Translations under genes and position numbers: made by a program
Notes under the pieces: model-generated
Seen by the model: the letters and a program-made list of their open reading frames with translations, nothing else
Told to the model about the DNA's origin: nothing
The model's database searches: none
Source: Alphaproteobacteria bacterium
Lineage (GTDB): Bacteria > Pseudomonadota > Alphaproteobacteria > Rhizobiales > BM303
Assembly (NCBI GenBank): GCA_024275895.1
Contig: JAJRYE010000025.1
Location: 16,066 to 80,065 of the forward strand
Reading direction: 5' to 3'
DNA: 64,000 nucleotides
In this document: piece by piece, positions 20,496 to 31,293 of the stretch
Layout: every line of letters begins with the position of its first letter
How positions within the stretch are numbered: position 1 is the stretch's first letter

Positions 20496-22928
20496 ATGAA
20501 AAATCGGGCGCGGGTTGTTGTTATCGGCGGCGGGGTGGTCGGTGTCGCCACGCTTTATCATCTGGTCAAAAAGGGCTGGTCCGATGTGGTGCTGGTTGAA
20601 CGCAAGGAGCTGACATCGGGCTCCACATGGCACGCCGCCGGGCTTTTGCCGCTGTTTAATGTCAGTTACTCAGTGGGCCAGATCCATAAATATTCGGTGG
20701 CTCTTTATCAGCAACTCGAAGCCGAGACGGGGCAGAATGTGGGCTTGCGGCAATGCTCCAATATCCGGCTGGCGCAAAGGCAAGAGCGCATGGACGAGTA
20801 TCGGTATTATGCCGGGATTGCCAAAACTATCGGCGTGGAAGTGAATTTTCTTGCGCCGGATGAAGTGAAGGAGATTTGGCCGCTGTGCAATATGGACGGC
20901 ATTATCGGCGCCATGCAGCACCCGGAAGACGGCTATATCCAGCCAGCCGATCTTACCCAGGCCATGGTCAGGGGCGCGCGCGCCGGCGGGGCGGAGATTT
21001 ACCGCAATACGACCGTGACCGCGATAGAGCAACGAGATGATGGCGAATGGTTGGTGAGGACCGACAAGGGTGACATCACGACCGAGCATGTGGTCTCCGC
21101 AACCGGGAATTTCGCCCGCCAGACGGCGGCGATGGTGGGGCTGGATTTGCCGGTCATTCCGGTGGAGCACCAGTTTATCGTTACCGAGCCGCATCCGGAA
21201 ATTGTCAGGCGTCATGAGCAGGGACTGCCGGAAATGGGGGTTTTGCGTGATTCCGATGCCTCCTGGTATATGCGAGAGGAAGCCAGGGGGCTGATCCTTG
21301 GTCCCTATGAGGCGGGCGCGCCGTGCTGTTATGTGGACGGGCCGGACAAGGATGCGGTTTATGAGCTGTTTCCTGAAGATCTTGAACGTCTGGAGCCTTA
21401 TATCGAGGCCACTATTATGCGGGTTCCCGCCTTTGGCGAGGTGGGGGTGAAGGAAGTTTATAACGGCGCAATCTGTTATACGCCCGATGGCTCACCCATT
21501 ATTGGCCCGGCATGGGGGCTGAAGAATTTCTGGCTCAATGAGGGCCACAGCTTCGGGATCACCGCGGCGGGCGGCGCGGGCTGGCAATTGGCTGAATGGA
21601 TGGTTGAGGGCGAGCCCAGCATCGACATGATGGGGGTGGACCCGCGCCGTTTTGGCCCCTATGCGGCGCGGGGCTATCTGAAAGTAAAGAATGAGGAAGC
21701 CTATCGCAGCGTCTTTACCATTCACTACCCGGATGAAGAGCGCCCCGATGCACGGCCGCTCAAAACTGCGCCCTGTTATGACCGCATGAAGGCCAAAGGA
21801 GCGGTATTCGGCCAGGTTTATGGCTGGGAGCGGCCCAACTGGTTTGCGCCCGAAGGGGTGGAGGCAAAAGATGTCTGGAGCTTCCGGCGCAGCAATTATT
21901 TTGAACATGTGGGCAATGAGTGCAGGCATGTACAGGAGAAGGTCGGGCTTCTTGATATGTCGGCTTTTGCCAAATTCGAGGTTTCGGGACCCGACGCAGA
22001 AAACTGGCTGGAGAGCCTTGTGGCCAATGCAATCCCGAAAAAAACCGGACGGATCGGGCTTTGCCATATGCTGTCATTAAATGGCGGGGTGCGCGCGGAG
22101 TTTACCATCTGCAAGCGCGGGGCCGGGGATTATTATCTGGTCTCCGCCGGGGCGATGGAACGGCATGATTATGATTATCTGCTCAAGAACCTGCCGGTGA
22201 GCGGGGTGAAGCTGCAAAAGGTCACGACGCAATACGGTGTGTTCGTCATAGCCGGGCCGCGTGCGCGCGAATTGCTGCAAAAGGTGACCGATACCAATCT
22301 TGACAATGAAAACTTCCCCTGGCTTTCGGGACAGAATATCAATGTGGGCTGCGCTCAGGCGCATGCGCTCCGGGTCAATTTTGTCGGTGAGCTGGGCTGG
22401 GAGCTGCATCATCCCATAGAGATGCAAAACTATATCTTTGATCTGCTGTTTGAGGCGGGGGCGCAGTTTGATTTAAAACCCTTCGGCGTCCGGGCGATGG
22501 ATTGCATGCGGCTGGAGAAATCCTACCGGCTTGTTCCGCGCGAGCTTTCGATTGAATATTCGGCGTTTGAATCGGGGCTTGACCGGTTCATCAAGCTGGA
22601 CAAGGGGGAATTTATCGGCCGCGACGCCTTGAAAGCGTGGCGCGAGCGGGGCGCAGAAAACCAGCTTGTGACTTTTATCGTGCATGATGTGAGCGATGCA
22701 GATGCGCGCGGCAGCGAGCCGATCTATCATGAGGGCAAGCTGGTGGGGCGGGCGACCTCGGGCAATTACGGCTGGCGGGTGGGCCAGTCTCTCGCCATGG
22801 GCATGGTGCCGCCGGAGCTTGCGGGCGGGGGGGAAGAATTTGAAATTCAAATTCTCGGCAAGCGCCACAAGGCAACCATAACTCGTGAATCGCCTTATGA
22901 CCCGGCCAATGCGAAGCTGAGGGCCTGA
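20496..22928 (+). CDS. FAD-dependent oxidoreductase / aminomethyltransferase fusion, dimethylglycine dehydrogenase-like
   Basis: VVVIGGGVVGVATLYHLVKKGWSDVVLVERKELTSGSTWHAAGLLPLFN; C-terminal GCV_T domain (GELGWELHHPIEMQNYIFDLLFEAG, DRFIKLDKGEFIGRDAL). Confidence 0.88.
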   Translation: MKNRARVVVIGGGVVGVATLYHLVKKGWSDVVLVERKELTSGSTWHAAGLLPLFNVSYSVGQIHKYSVALYQQLEAETGQNVGLRQCSNIRLAQRQERMDEYRYYAGIAKTIGVEVNFLAPDEVKEIWPLCNMDGIIGAMQHPEDGYIQPADLTQAMVRGARAGGAEIYRNTTVTAIEQRDDGEWLVRTDKGDITTEHVVSATGNFARQTAAMVGLDLPVIPVEHQFIVTEPHPEIVRRHEQGLPEMGVLRDSDASWYMREEARGLILGPYEAGAPCCYVDGPDKDAVYELFPEDLERLEPYIEATIMRVPAFGEVGVKEVYNGAICYTPDGSPIIGPAWGLKNFWLNEGHSFGITAAGGAGWQLAEWMVEGEPSIDMMGVDPRRFGPYAARGYLKVKNEEAYRSVFTIHYPDEERPDARPLKTAPCYDRMKAKGAVFGQVYGWERPNWFAPEGVEAKDVWSFRRSNYFEHVGNECRHVQEKVGLLDMSAFAKFEVSGPDAENWLESLVANAIPKKTGRIGLCHMLSLNGGVRAEFTICKRGAGDYYLVSAGAMERHDYDYLLKNLPVSGVKLQKVTTQYGVFVIAGPRARELLQKVTDTNLDNENFPWLSGQNINVGCAQAHALRVNFVGELGWELHHPIEMQNYIFDLLFEAGAQFDLKPFGVRAMDCMRLEKSYRLVPRELSIEYSAFESGLDRFIKLDKGEFIGRDALKAWRERGAENQLVTFIVHDVSDADARGSEPIYHEGKLVGRATSGNYGWRVGQSLAMGMVPPELAGGGEEFEIQILGKRHKATITRESPYDPANAKLRA

Positions 22929-22953
22929 AGGGTAAGAGCCGGGGGGCAGGCTT

Positions 22954-23949
22954 TCAGTTGATCTTGACCATGTTTTGGGTGCGGTCGGAGTGAGGCGAGC
23001 GGTTATAGGATTCGCGGTAGCATTTGGAAAAATGCGAGGCGGAGATAAAGCCGCAGGCAATGGCGACCTCGATCACCGGCATATCCGATTGCAGCAGCAG
23101 ATGCCGGGCGCGCTCCAGTCGCAGATCGAGATAGTAGCGCGCCGGTGAGCGCCCCAGATGCCTGGCGAACAGCCGCTCGATCTGCCGCCGCGAAAGATTG
23201 GTGTAGTGCGAAAGCTCCGCCAGAGGCAAGGGTTCGGAAAGATTGGCTTCCATAAGCTCGATAATGAACAAAAGCTTGGAGTTGTGAATACCAAGGCGGG
23301 CCCTTAACGGCATGCGCTGGCGGTCGGAGGGCGAGCGGGTGTGATCGATCAGCGCCTGCTCGCAGATGCGGGTCTGGATATCATTGCCGAAATGCTTGCC
23401 GATAATATGCAGCATCATATCAAGCGCCGCGGTGCCGCCGGCGCAGGTATAGATATTGTCATCAATCTCGAACAGATCGGCATGGACATCGGCATCGGGG
23501 AATTTTTCAGAGAATGCGGGCAACTCCTCCCAGTGAATGGCGCAGCTTTTATTGGCCAGCAAACCGGCTTGCGCCAGCACCCAGGCGCCGGTACACAAGC
23601 CGCCGATAAAGACGCCCTCGCCATGCATCTGCCGCAGCCAGTTCCCCAGTTGCAGATTGGAAAAGCGCTTGACGCAAAGTCCGGAGCAGACCAGAATCAT
23701 CTCCGGCCGGGCCGGGCCCACCAGCCCGCGGCGGATTTCATCAAGCGAGCCGTCCACATTCACGCCAATATTGTTGCTGGCGCGTTCGGCTTTGCCATCC
23801 GATGAGATCAGACACCATTCATAGGCCGGATGGGGCAAGAGGCGGTTGGCAAGACGCAGGGCCTCGATCGCTGTCGCAAAGGCGATCATCGAGAAATCGG
23901 GAACGAGAAAAAAGACTATCTTGTGCTTTTCAAACCCATCACGCTTCAA
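22954..23949 (-). CDS. GlxA family (AraC-type, DJ-1/PfpI N-terminal) transcriptional regulator, GbdR-like by context
   Basis: FFLVPDFSMIAFATAIEALRLANRL N-terminal domain; HTH LAELSHYTNLSRRQIERLFARHLGRSPARYYLDLRLERARHLLLQSDMPVIEVAIACGFISASHFSKCYRESYNRSP. Confidence 0.88.
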   Translation of the reverse strand: MKRDGFEKHKIVFFLVPDFSMIAFATAIEALRLANRLLPHPAYEWCLISSDGKAERASNNIGVNVDGSLDEIRRGLVGPARPEMILVCSGLCVKRFSNLQLGNWLRQMHGEGVFIGGLCTGAWVLAQAGLLANKSCAIHWEELPAFSEKFPDADVHADLFEIDDNIYTCAGGTAALDMMLHIIGKHFGNDIQTRICEQALIDHTRSPSDRQRMPLRARLGIHNSKLLFIIELMEANLSEPLPLAELSHYTNLSRRQIERLFARHLGRSPARYYLDLRLERARHLLLQSDMPVIEVAIACGFISASHFSKCYRESYNRSPHSDRTQNMVKIN

Positions 23950-24196
23950 TGCGCCCCTCCGGAAAAATGTGGCTTGCGGATCAAGAAAGAATCATTATGG
24001 CAAGAAATGAATGGTGGCAAATTGTTTTTACTTGCGGCGGCGCGCCATTATCGCTTGTCGGGCAGGGGAAAGTCGAGGTCGCGGCGGGAATGCGTTTGCG
24101 GGTTTGTGCGGTCTATTTTACCGTCGTAGAGATATTTTCTTTTGCCCCCGGCTGATATTATGTCAGGGTGGCGGGTATGCTGTGTGAAGGGGAGAC

Positions 24197-25447
24197 ATGA
24201 GCCGGTACTCGATTTTTTCGCTGCTTCGCGAAGGGCTTAACGGACAAAGGGGCTGGGGGCGCGCCTGGCGGCAGCCCAAGCCCGAAGACGCATATGATGT
24301 GGTGATCATCGGCGGCGGGGCGCATGGGCTCGCCACCGCCTATTATCTTGCCAAAGAGCACGGCATAAGCAATATCGCTGTGCTGGAAAAGGGCTGGATC
24401 GGTGGCGGCAATTCGGGCCGCAACACGACCATTATCCGATCCAATTATCTTTATGACGAAAGCGCGGCGATTTATGAGCATGCGCTGAAAAAATGGGAAA
24501 CCCTGAGCCGCGAGCTTGATTTCAATATCATGATGAGCCATCGAGGCGTGCTTAATCTGGCGCATGATGAGGCTGAGGCGCGCCAGATCAAACGGCGTAT
24601 CGAGGCCAACCGGCTCAACGGCATTGATTCAGAATGGCTCGATGCGAGGCAGGTAAAAGAATTCTGCCCGCCGGTCAATGTCTCGCCCAGTGCGCGCTAT
24701 CCGGTGCTGGGGGGCTCCTTGCAGCGCCGCGGCGGGGTCAACCGGCATGATGCGGTGGTGTGGGGCTTTGCCCGCGCGGCGGATGCGCTCGGGGTGGATA
24801 TCATCCAGCAATGCGAAGTGATCGCGATCAAGACCAGGGGCGGCGCCGTGACCGGGGTGGAGACGACGCGCGGGAGCATCAAAACGCCCAAAATCGCGAG
24901 CGTTGTCGCAGGGCACAGCAGCGTGATCGCTTCCATGCTTGATATCCGCCTGCCGATCCAGAGCCATCCCTTGCAGGCGCTGGTGTCGGAGCCCGTCAAA
25001 CCGGCGATTGACTGCGTGGTGATGTCAAATGCGGTGCATGCCTATATCAGCCAGTCGGACAAGGGGGAGTTGGTGATCGGGGCCGGGATTGATCATCATT
25101 TGGGTTATAGCCAGCGCGGCGGGTTGAATGTGATCGAGCACGCGCTGGCGGCGATTGTCGAACTGTTCCCTAGCTTTTCACGCCTGCGCATGATGCGCCA
25201 GTGGGGCGGGATTGTCGATGTGTGCCCGGATGCCAGCCCGATCATCGGCAAAACAAGGGTGAAGGGGTTTTTTATCAATGGCGGCTGGGGCACCGGGGGC
25301 TGGAAGGCGACGCCCGGCTCGGGCCATGTTTTTGCCCATACCATTGCCCATGACGAACCACACCCCATCGCTGCGCCCTTTGCGCTTGAGCGGTTCACCG
25401 CCGGCGCGCTGGTGGCCGAACACGGTGCGGCGGCGGTGGCGCATTAG
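24197..25447 (+). CDS. soxB: Sarcosine oxidase subunit beta
   Basis: [85 protein letters not shown]. Confidence 0.95.
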   Translation: MSRYSIFSLLREGLNGQRGWGRAWRQPKPEDAYDVVIIGGGAHGLATAYYLAKEHGISNIAVLEKGWIGGGNSGRNTTIIRSNYLYDESAAIYEHALKKWETLSRELDFNIMMSHRGVLNLAHDEAEARQIKRRIEANRLNGIDSEWLDARQVKEFCPPVNVSPSARYPVLGGSLQRRGGVNRHDAVVWGFARAADALGVDIIQQCEVIAIKTRGGAVTGVETTRGSIKTPKIASVVAGHSSVIASMLDIRLPIQSHPLQALVSEPVKPAIDCVVMSNAVHAYISQSDKGELVIGAGIDHHLGYSQRGGLNVIEHALAAIVELFPSFSRLRMMRQWGGIVDVCPDASPIIGKTRVKGFFINGGWGTGGWKATPGSGHVFAHTIAHDEPHPIAAPFALERFTAGALVAEHGAAAVAH

Positions 25448-25462
25448 GACAGGGGGAATACC

Positions 25463-25822
25463 ATGTTTGAAATCGAATGCCCCTATTGCGGCCGGCGGGA
25501 CGGTTCAGAGTTTTCCTATGCCGGCGAGGCGCATATTTCGCGTCCCTCGGGGGATGAAGAGATCAGCGATGAGGCGTGGGCCGGATTTGTCTTCATGTGC
25601 CGCAATATCAAGGGCGTGCAGGCGGAACGTTGGGTCCACAGCGCCGGATGCCGTAGGTTTTTCAATATGTTGCGCAATACAGCTACGGATCAGATTCTGG
25701 CGGTTTACAAAATGGGTGAAGAGCCTCCGGAGGTTGAAAAGCAGCCATTGCCAAGCCCGAGCGGCGAGAGCCTGGGTTCGGGTAATGATGCGGTGCAGGT
25801 GATGGGCAAGGGTGAGACGTGA
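25463..25822 (+). CDS. soxD: Sarcosine oxidase subunit delta
   Basis: MFEIECPYCGRRDGSEFSYAGEAHISRP ... HSAGCRRFFNMLRNT; zinc-binding SoxD signature. Confidence 0.95.
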   Translation: MFEIECPYCGRRDGSEFSYAGEAHISRPSGDEEISDEAWAGFVFMCRNIKGVQAERWVHSAGCRRFFNMLRNTATDQILAVYKMGEEPPEVEKQPLPSPSGESLGSGNDAVQVMGKGET

Positions 25823-28800
25823 TGGAGCAGGCTTTCCGGCGCGCTCGGGGCGGGGTTGTTGATCGCAATTCGCCTGTAACTTTCTCCTTCAACGGCAAAT
25901 CCTATCGCGGCTTTACCGGGGATACGCTGGCCTCGGCGCTGCTGGCCAATGGCGTGCATATGGTGGGGCGAAGTTTTAAATATCACCGGCCGCGCGGGAT
26001 TATGGGCGCGGGCAGCGAGGACCCGGCGGGGATTGTGCAGATCGGTAAGTCGGCGCACGCCCTTCCCAATACGCGGGCAAGCGAGCAGGAAATTTATGAG
26101 GGACTTGAATCCTTTGCGCAAAATTGCTGGCCCTCGCTCAAATATGACATTAACGCGCTGAATGATCTGTTTTCCGCCTTCATTCCGGCCGGGTTTTATA
26201 ACAAGACCTTTAAGGGTCCGCCCGGCTCATGGGCGCTGTTTGAGCCCTTCATCCGCCGCGCGGCGGGGCTGGGCAAAGCACCGCCTGAAGCGGACCCGGC
26301 GCGTTATGAGCACACAAACCGCCATTGCGATGTACTCGTCATCGGGGCCGGGCCGGCCGGTTTGATGGCAGCGCTGGCGGCGGCGCGCGCGGGGGCGCGG
26401 GTGATGCTGGTGGAAGAGACGGCGCAGCCTGGAGGCAGGCTGCTTTCGCAGAACCCGGACAGCTTGAAACTTGACGGCAAAACGCCCGCCGGATGGGTGC
26501 AGGGGCTTGAGGCTGAATTGCGCGGGCATGAAGACGCACAAATCCTCACCCGGGCTTGCGCCTTTGGCTATTACGCCGATAATTATATCGGTCTGATTGA
26601 AAATGTAAGCGATCATCTGCCTCTTCCGGTCAGGAGTGAAAACCTTGTACGTCAGCGCCTGTGGCATATCCGCGCGCGACAGGTGGTGCTGACCACCGGC
26701 GCGATCGAGCGCCCGCTGGTGTTTCACGGCAATGACCGGCCCGGTATCATGCTGGCTTCCGCCTGCCGCACCTATCTGCACCGCTACGGCGTTCTGCCGG
26801 GCAAAAAAGCGGCGGTGTTCACCGGCAATGACAGCGCGTGGGCTACCGCTTTTGACTTATCGGATGCTGGGGTGGAGATTGCCGCCATTGTTGATATGCG
26901 CAAGGAACCGAACCCGGAGCTTTTGGAATCGGCCCGGCAGCGGGGCATTGATGTGCATCTTCACAGCGTGATTACCCGTATATCAGGCCGTCACCGCATC
27001 CGGGCGGCGCTGGTGCAAAAGCTTGACGGCGCGGGCAAGGTGGCTTCTGGAGCATCAGCGCTATTTTGTGATCTTCTTGCGGTATCGGGCGGCTGGTCAC
27101 CCAATGTGGCGCTGTTTTCCCAGTCGCGCGGCAAGCTGCGTTATGATGAAGATATTGCCGGTTTCCGGCCCGGAAAATCATGGCAGAAGGAGCGTTCCGC
27201 CGGGGCCTGTAACGGGCAATATTCACTGGAAAGCTGCCTGGACGCGGGGGCGGCCGCCGGGGTGGAGGCGGCGCGAAGCTGCGGGTTTGAGGCGCCGCCT
27301 TCAAGGCTTCCGGATATAAAAAATGACCGGGCGCAGCATTTTGGCCATGAGGCTGTCTGGGAGGTCCCTTCGGCGCTCCCGCCGCATAAAACCCGCGCCT
27401 TTGTTGATTTGCAGGCGGATGTCACGGTAAAAGATTTATCTTTGGCCCAGCTTGAGGGTTATATATCTGTTGAGCATGCCAAGCGCTATACCACATCGGG
27501 CATGGGAACCGATCAGGGCAAGACCGCCAATATGAACGCCTTTGCAATTTTGGCGGCCAAACAGGGCAAATCAATCCCCGAGCTTGGCATTACCACCTTC
27601 CGCCAGCCATACAAACCGGTGACCATGGGCGCTCTTGCCGGGCAGCATGTGGGGGATTTTCTCAGTCCGCGCCGCACCACGCCGATGCATGAATGGCATG
27701 AGGCCAATGGCGCCTTGTTCGAGCCGGTGGGGGACTGGCTGCGTCCCTGGGTGTTTCCGCAAAAGGGCGAGAGCTTTGAGGAAACGCTGATGCGCGAGAC
27801 CAGAGCGGCGCGTTCATCGCTCGGGGTGCTGGATGCCTCGACCCTTGGCAAGATTGATGTGCGCGGGCCGGATGCGCGTGTTTTTCTGAGCCGGGTGTAC
27901 ACCAATGCGTGGATGAAGCTGAAACCGGGCCATTGCCGCTATGGGCTGATGCTGGGCGAGGATGGCATGGTGAAGGATGACGGGGTCACCGCCTGCATTA
28001 CGGACGAGCATTTTCATATGACCACCACCACGGGCGGGGCGGCTCCGGTGATGAGCACGCTGGAGGACTCCCTGCAAACCGAGTGGCCGGAACTGCAGGT
28101 TTATCTCACCAGCACCACCGAGCAATGGGCGGTGATCAGCCTGTGCGGGCCAAATTCGGCTGGTCTTGCTGGCGAGTTGCTGGATGATCTCGATCCTGAT
28201 CCTGAATATTTCCCCTTCATGAGCTGGCGAAATGCCCATATCGGGGGGCTGCCGGTGCGGGTGTTCCGGATTTCGTTTACGGGCGAGCTTTCCTATGAGA
28301 TCAATATCGCCGCCAGCTATGGTTTATGGCTGTGGGAAAAGGTGATGCAGGAGGGTGCAAAATACGGCATTACCCCCTATGGCACCGAGGCGATGCATCT
28401 GCTCAGGGCGGAGAAGGGCTATATCATCACCGGGCAGGACACCGACGGCACCATGACACCGGCGGATTTGCAGATGGGCTGGATTGTGAAAAAAACCGGC
28501 GATTTTATCGGCCGCCGCTCGCTGTCCATGTCCGCTTTGATGGAAGAGGACCGCAAGCAGCTTGTGGGACTTTTGACCGATGATCCCGAGCTGGTCCTGA
28601 AGGAAGGCGCGCATGTGATTGCAACGCCCCGGGAGGGCGCCAAACCGGTGCCGATGCTGGGGCATGTGACCTCAAGCTATTTCAGCCCCAATCTGGGGCG
28701 TTCCATCGCCATGGCGGTGGTGAAGGGCGGCGCGGGGCGGATGGGCAAGCCGCTTTTTGTCACCCGGCCGGGGCTTGCGCCCGCGCCGGTCAAGGTGAGC

Positions 28801-28842
28801 GCAACCGATTTTCTGGCTATGTCACAGGAGAAACTGCCATGA
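25819..28842 (+). CDS. soxA: Sarcosine oxidase subunit alpha
   Basis: 1007 aa; VTFSFNGKSYRGFTGDTLASALLANGVHMVGRSFKYHRPRGIMGAGSEDPAGIVQIG; FAD domain and C-terminal GCV_T domain; overlaps soxD. Confidence 0.95.
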   Translation: MMEQAFRRARGGVVDRNSPVTFSFNGKSYRGFTGDTLASALLANGVHMVGRSFKYHRPRGIMGAGSEDPAGIVQIGKSAHALPNTRASEQEIYEGLESFAQNCWPSLKYDINALNDLFSAFIPAGFYNKTFKGPPGSWALFEPFIRRAAGLGKAPPEADPARYEHTNRHCDVLVIGAGPAGLMAALAAARAGARVMLVEETAQPGGRLLSQNPDSLKLDGKTPAGWVQGLEAELRGHEDAQILTRACAFGYYADNYIGLIENVSDHLPLPVRSENLVRQRLWHIRARQVVLTTGAIERPLVFHGNDRPGIMLASACRTYLHRYGVLPGKKAAVFTGNDSAWATAFDLSDAGVEIAAIVDMRKEPNPELLESARQRGIDVHLHSVITRISGRHRIRAALVQKLDGAGKVASGASALFCDLLAVSGGWSPNVALFSQSRGKLRYDEDIAGFRPGKSWQKERSAGACNGQYSLESCLDAGAAAGVEAARSCGFEAPPSRLPDIKNDRAQHFGHEAVWEVPSALPPHKTRAFVDLQADVTVKDLSLAQLEGYISVEHAKRYTTSGMGTDQGKTANMNAFAILAAKQGKSIPELGITTFRQPYKPVTMGALAGQHVGDFLSPRRTTPMHEWHEANGALFEPVGDWLRPWVFPQKGESFEETLMRETRAARSSLGVLDASTLGKIDVRGPDARVFLSRVYTNAWMKLKPGHCRYGLMLGEDGMVKDDGVTACITDEHFHMTTTTGGAAPVMSTLEDSLQTEWPELQVYLTSTTEQWAVISLCGPNSAGLAGELLDDLDPDPEYFPFMSWRNAHIGGLPVRVFRISFTGELSYEINIAASYGLWLWEKVMQEGAKYGITPYGTEAMHLLRAEKGYIITGQDTDGTMTPADLQMGWIVKKTGDFIGRRSLSMSALMEEDRKQLVGLLTDDPELVLKEGAHVIATPREGAKPVPMLGHVTSSYFSPNLGRSIAMAVVKGGAGRMGKPLFVTRPGLAPAPVKVSATDFLAMSQEKLP

Positions 28843-29453
28843 GCGATCCACGCCGCAAATCTCCACTGGCGCATCGTAAGGCCCTGAATGCGCCGGACGG
28901 GGCGGTTTCCCTCCGGGAACGGGCGTTTCTCGCCAAGTTTATCCTGCGTGTTTCAGCCGATGGCGAAGTGGCGGAGGTGCTCAAATTGCCCGTTATGGCA
29001 AATACGAGCCTGAAACATAACGGGAGTACAATTTTGTGGCTTGGCCCGGATGAGTGGATGTTTATGGCCGCAGCCGATGGCGGCGGCGAAATGAAAGCAA
29101 GGCTTGGTGAGTTTCTGGGCGGGGTGCACCACCAGCTTACCGATGTTTCGGACCATTATACCGTGATCGAAATATCGGGGAGAAAAGCCTATGAAATTCT
29201 GATGAAGCTGACCCCGTTCGACCTTCACCCAGGAGCATTCAAAATCGGTCATGTTGCGGGCACGATGTTCGGCAAAACCGCCGGGTTGATCATCAACCGG
29301 AGCGTTGATATGCCTGAATTCGATATTATCGTGCGTTGGTCGATGGCGGATTATCTGTGGTGCCTGATTGCTGAAGCCGGGCGCGAATTCGGGCTGCCTG
29401 CGCAGGAGCCGGTCGGGCAGGTCAGGGGGCTGCGTTACCGTGAGGCAAGTTGA
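28839..29453 (+). CDS. soxG: Sarcosine oxidase subunit gamma
   Basis: Position after soxA with overlap; FILRVSADGEVAEVLKLPVMANTSLKHNGSTILWLGPDEWMF. Confidence 0.9.
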   Translation: MSDPRRKSPLAHRKALNAPDGAVSLRERAFLAKFILRVSADGEVAEVLKLPVMANTSLKHNGSTILWLGPDEWMFMAAADGGGEMKARLGEFLGGVHHQLTDVSDHYTVIEISGRKAYEILMKLTPFDLHPGAFKIGHVAGTMFGKTAGLIINRSVDMPEFDIIVRWSMADYLWCLIAEAGREFGLPAQEPVGQVRGLRYREAS

Positions 29454-29496
29454 GATGCTGATTCAAGTTCTTTTGAGGCCGATTCAAGAACGGCGC

Positions 29497-31041
29497 TTAT
29501 CCGTTTGATCCAGAATCGGAATTTGTGATTTCCGATCTGCGCCGTGCCATGAAATCAGCCAGAGCTTCATCGATGATCGGATCAAGCGGCGGGGCTTCGT
29601 ATTCGGCGAGTTGCTTTTTCCAAAGGGCATTGGCTCTTGTCATGGCGTCGCGGCTTCCTTCGGCCTGCCATTGTTCGAAGGAGTTATTATCGGCCATGGC
29701 GGAGTTGTAAAAGGCGGTCTTGAAGTGACTTTGTGTGTGGGCGCAGCCTAAAAAATGCCCGCCCGGTCCCACCTCGCGGATGGCGTCCATGGCCTGGGCC
29801 TCTTCATCCATGGCTATTCCCTTAGCCAGCACATGCATCATGCCGAGCTGGTCGGTGTCCATGACGAATTTTTCGAAAGACGAGACCAGCCCGCCTTCCA
29901 TCCAGCCTGCTGCATGCAGCACGAAATTAACGCCGGACAAAAGCGTGGACATGAGTGAATTGGCGCTCTCGGCGGCAGCTTGCGCATCGGGCAGTTTGGC
30001 GGCGCAGAACGAGCCGCCGGAGCGAAAGGGAACATTCAGCCGCCGCGCCAGCTGGGCTGCGCCCATGATGAGCATGGAGGATTCCGGTGTGCCGAAGGTG
30101 GGCGCGCCCGATTGCATCGAGATTGAGCTGACAAAGGCGCCGAAGATGACCGGCGCGCCGGGTCTGATGAGCTGGGCAAGCGCAATCCCGGCCATTGCCT
30201 CAGCCAGAAGCTGGGCCAGAACCGCCGCCGGGGTTACCGGGCTCATGGCGCCGGCGAGAATAAAGGGCGAGATGATGCAGGCCTGTCCCGCACCGGCATA
30301 GGCTTTTAACGCGCCAAGCATGGTGGCATCATAGACCAGCGGTGAGTTGGCGTTGATCAGGCTGAGCAGAACCGTGTTGTTGGCGGTAAATTCTTCCCCG
30401 AACACGATGCGCGCCATGGCGAGGCTGTCTTGCGCATTTTGCCCGGATGTCACCGAACCCATAAACGCCTTGTCGGAATATCTGATATGGGAATAAACCA
30501 TATCGAGATGGCGTGTAGCGATATCAATATCGACCGGCTCGCACAAAGTGCCACCGGAATGGTGCAGGTGAGGCGAGAGATAGGCCAGCTTGGTGAAATT
30601 GTGAAAATCCTCAATCGTGCCGTAGCGGCGGCCCTTGTCGAGATCATGCACGAAGGGCGAGCCGTAAACAGGGGCAAAAACGGTGGCCTTGCCGCCGATC
30701 CTGACATTGCGGGCGCGGTTGCGGGCGCATTGGGTGAATTCGGAAGGGGCCAAGGCGCAAAGCCTGCGCGCCAGCCCTTTAGGGACGCGCACCCGCTCGC
30801 CCTGAACATCGGCCCCGGCCTGCCTCCACAGATCAAGAACTTGTGTATCGCCGCGAAATTCAATGCCGGTTTCGAACAAGATGGTTTCTGCATTGGCCTC
30901 GATGATTTCAAGCCCTTCGGTATTTAAAATTTCATAACAGGGAATATTTCGGGTGATGAACGGCGCGGCCGCCGCGTTTTGGCGGTTTTGCTGCCGGGCG
31001 GCGCGACCGCCGCGGCGCGATCGTCTTGGGGTTTGCGCCAT
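29497..31041 (-). CDS. Trimethylamine methyltransferase (MttB) family protein, non-pyrrolysine type
   Basis: PCYEILNTEGLEIIEANAETILFETGIEFRGD, GSVTSGQNAQDSLAMARIVFG; continuous 514-aa frame, no internal TAG. Arg-rich N-terminus MAQTPRRSRRGGRAARQQNRQ. Confidence 0.92.
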   Translation of the reverse strand: MAQTPRRSRRGGRAARQQNRQNAAAAPFITRNIPCYEILNTEGLEIIEANAETILFETGIEFRGDTQVLDLWRQAGADVQGERVRVPKGLARRLCALAPSEFTQCARNRARNVRIGGKATVFAPVYGSPFVHDLDKGRRYGTIEDFHNFTKLAYLSPHLHHSGGTLCEPVDIDIATRHLDMVYSHIRYSDKAFMGSVTSGQNAQDSLAMARIVFGEEFTANNTVLLSLINANSPLVYDATMLGALKAYAGAGQACIISPFILAGAMSPVTPAAVLAQLLAEAMAGIALAQLIRPGAPVIFGAFVSSISMQSGAPTFGTPESSMLIMGAAQLARRLNVPFRSGGSFCAAKLPDAQAAAESANSLMSTLLSGVNFVLHAAGWMEGGLVSSFEKFVMDTDQLGMMHVLAKGIAMDEEAQAMDAIREVGPGGHFLGCAHTQSHFKTAFYNSAMADNNSFEQWQAEGSRDAMTRANALWKKQLAEYEAPPLDPIIDEALADFMARRRSEITNSDSGSNG

Positions 31042-31293
31042 TTGCTCTTTTCCTGTTTGCTAGATTTTGCGCATCATTATCAAAGCTGAACGGCATTTTT
31101 TCTTGCCTGAAAGCGACCGCCATTCGACTTAATAGCGACCGGCAAATGAAAGCAAAAGGGCATCGGGCGAGGGCGACGCGCCGGCATATGCCGGGTATGG
31201 GTCAGTGAATGTCGTCTGTGGTATAATCGGGAGCAGGCAGGAAACATAGAGTTGTTCCTTGTGATGGCTATAAATTCTTATGCGGGATACGCC

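Noticed and set aside
29497-31041. Possible pyrrolysine-containing MttB
   Set aside because: The frame is continuous for 514 codons with no internal TAG, and no pyl genes are visible in the window.
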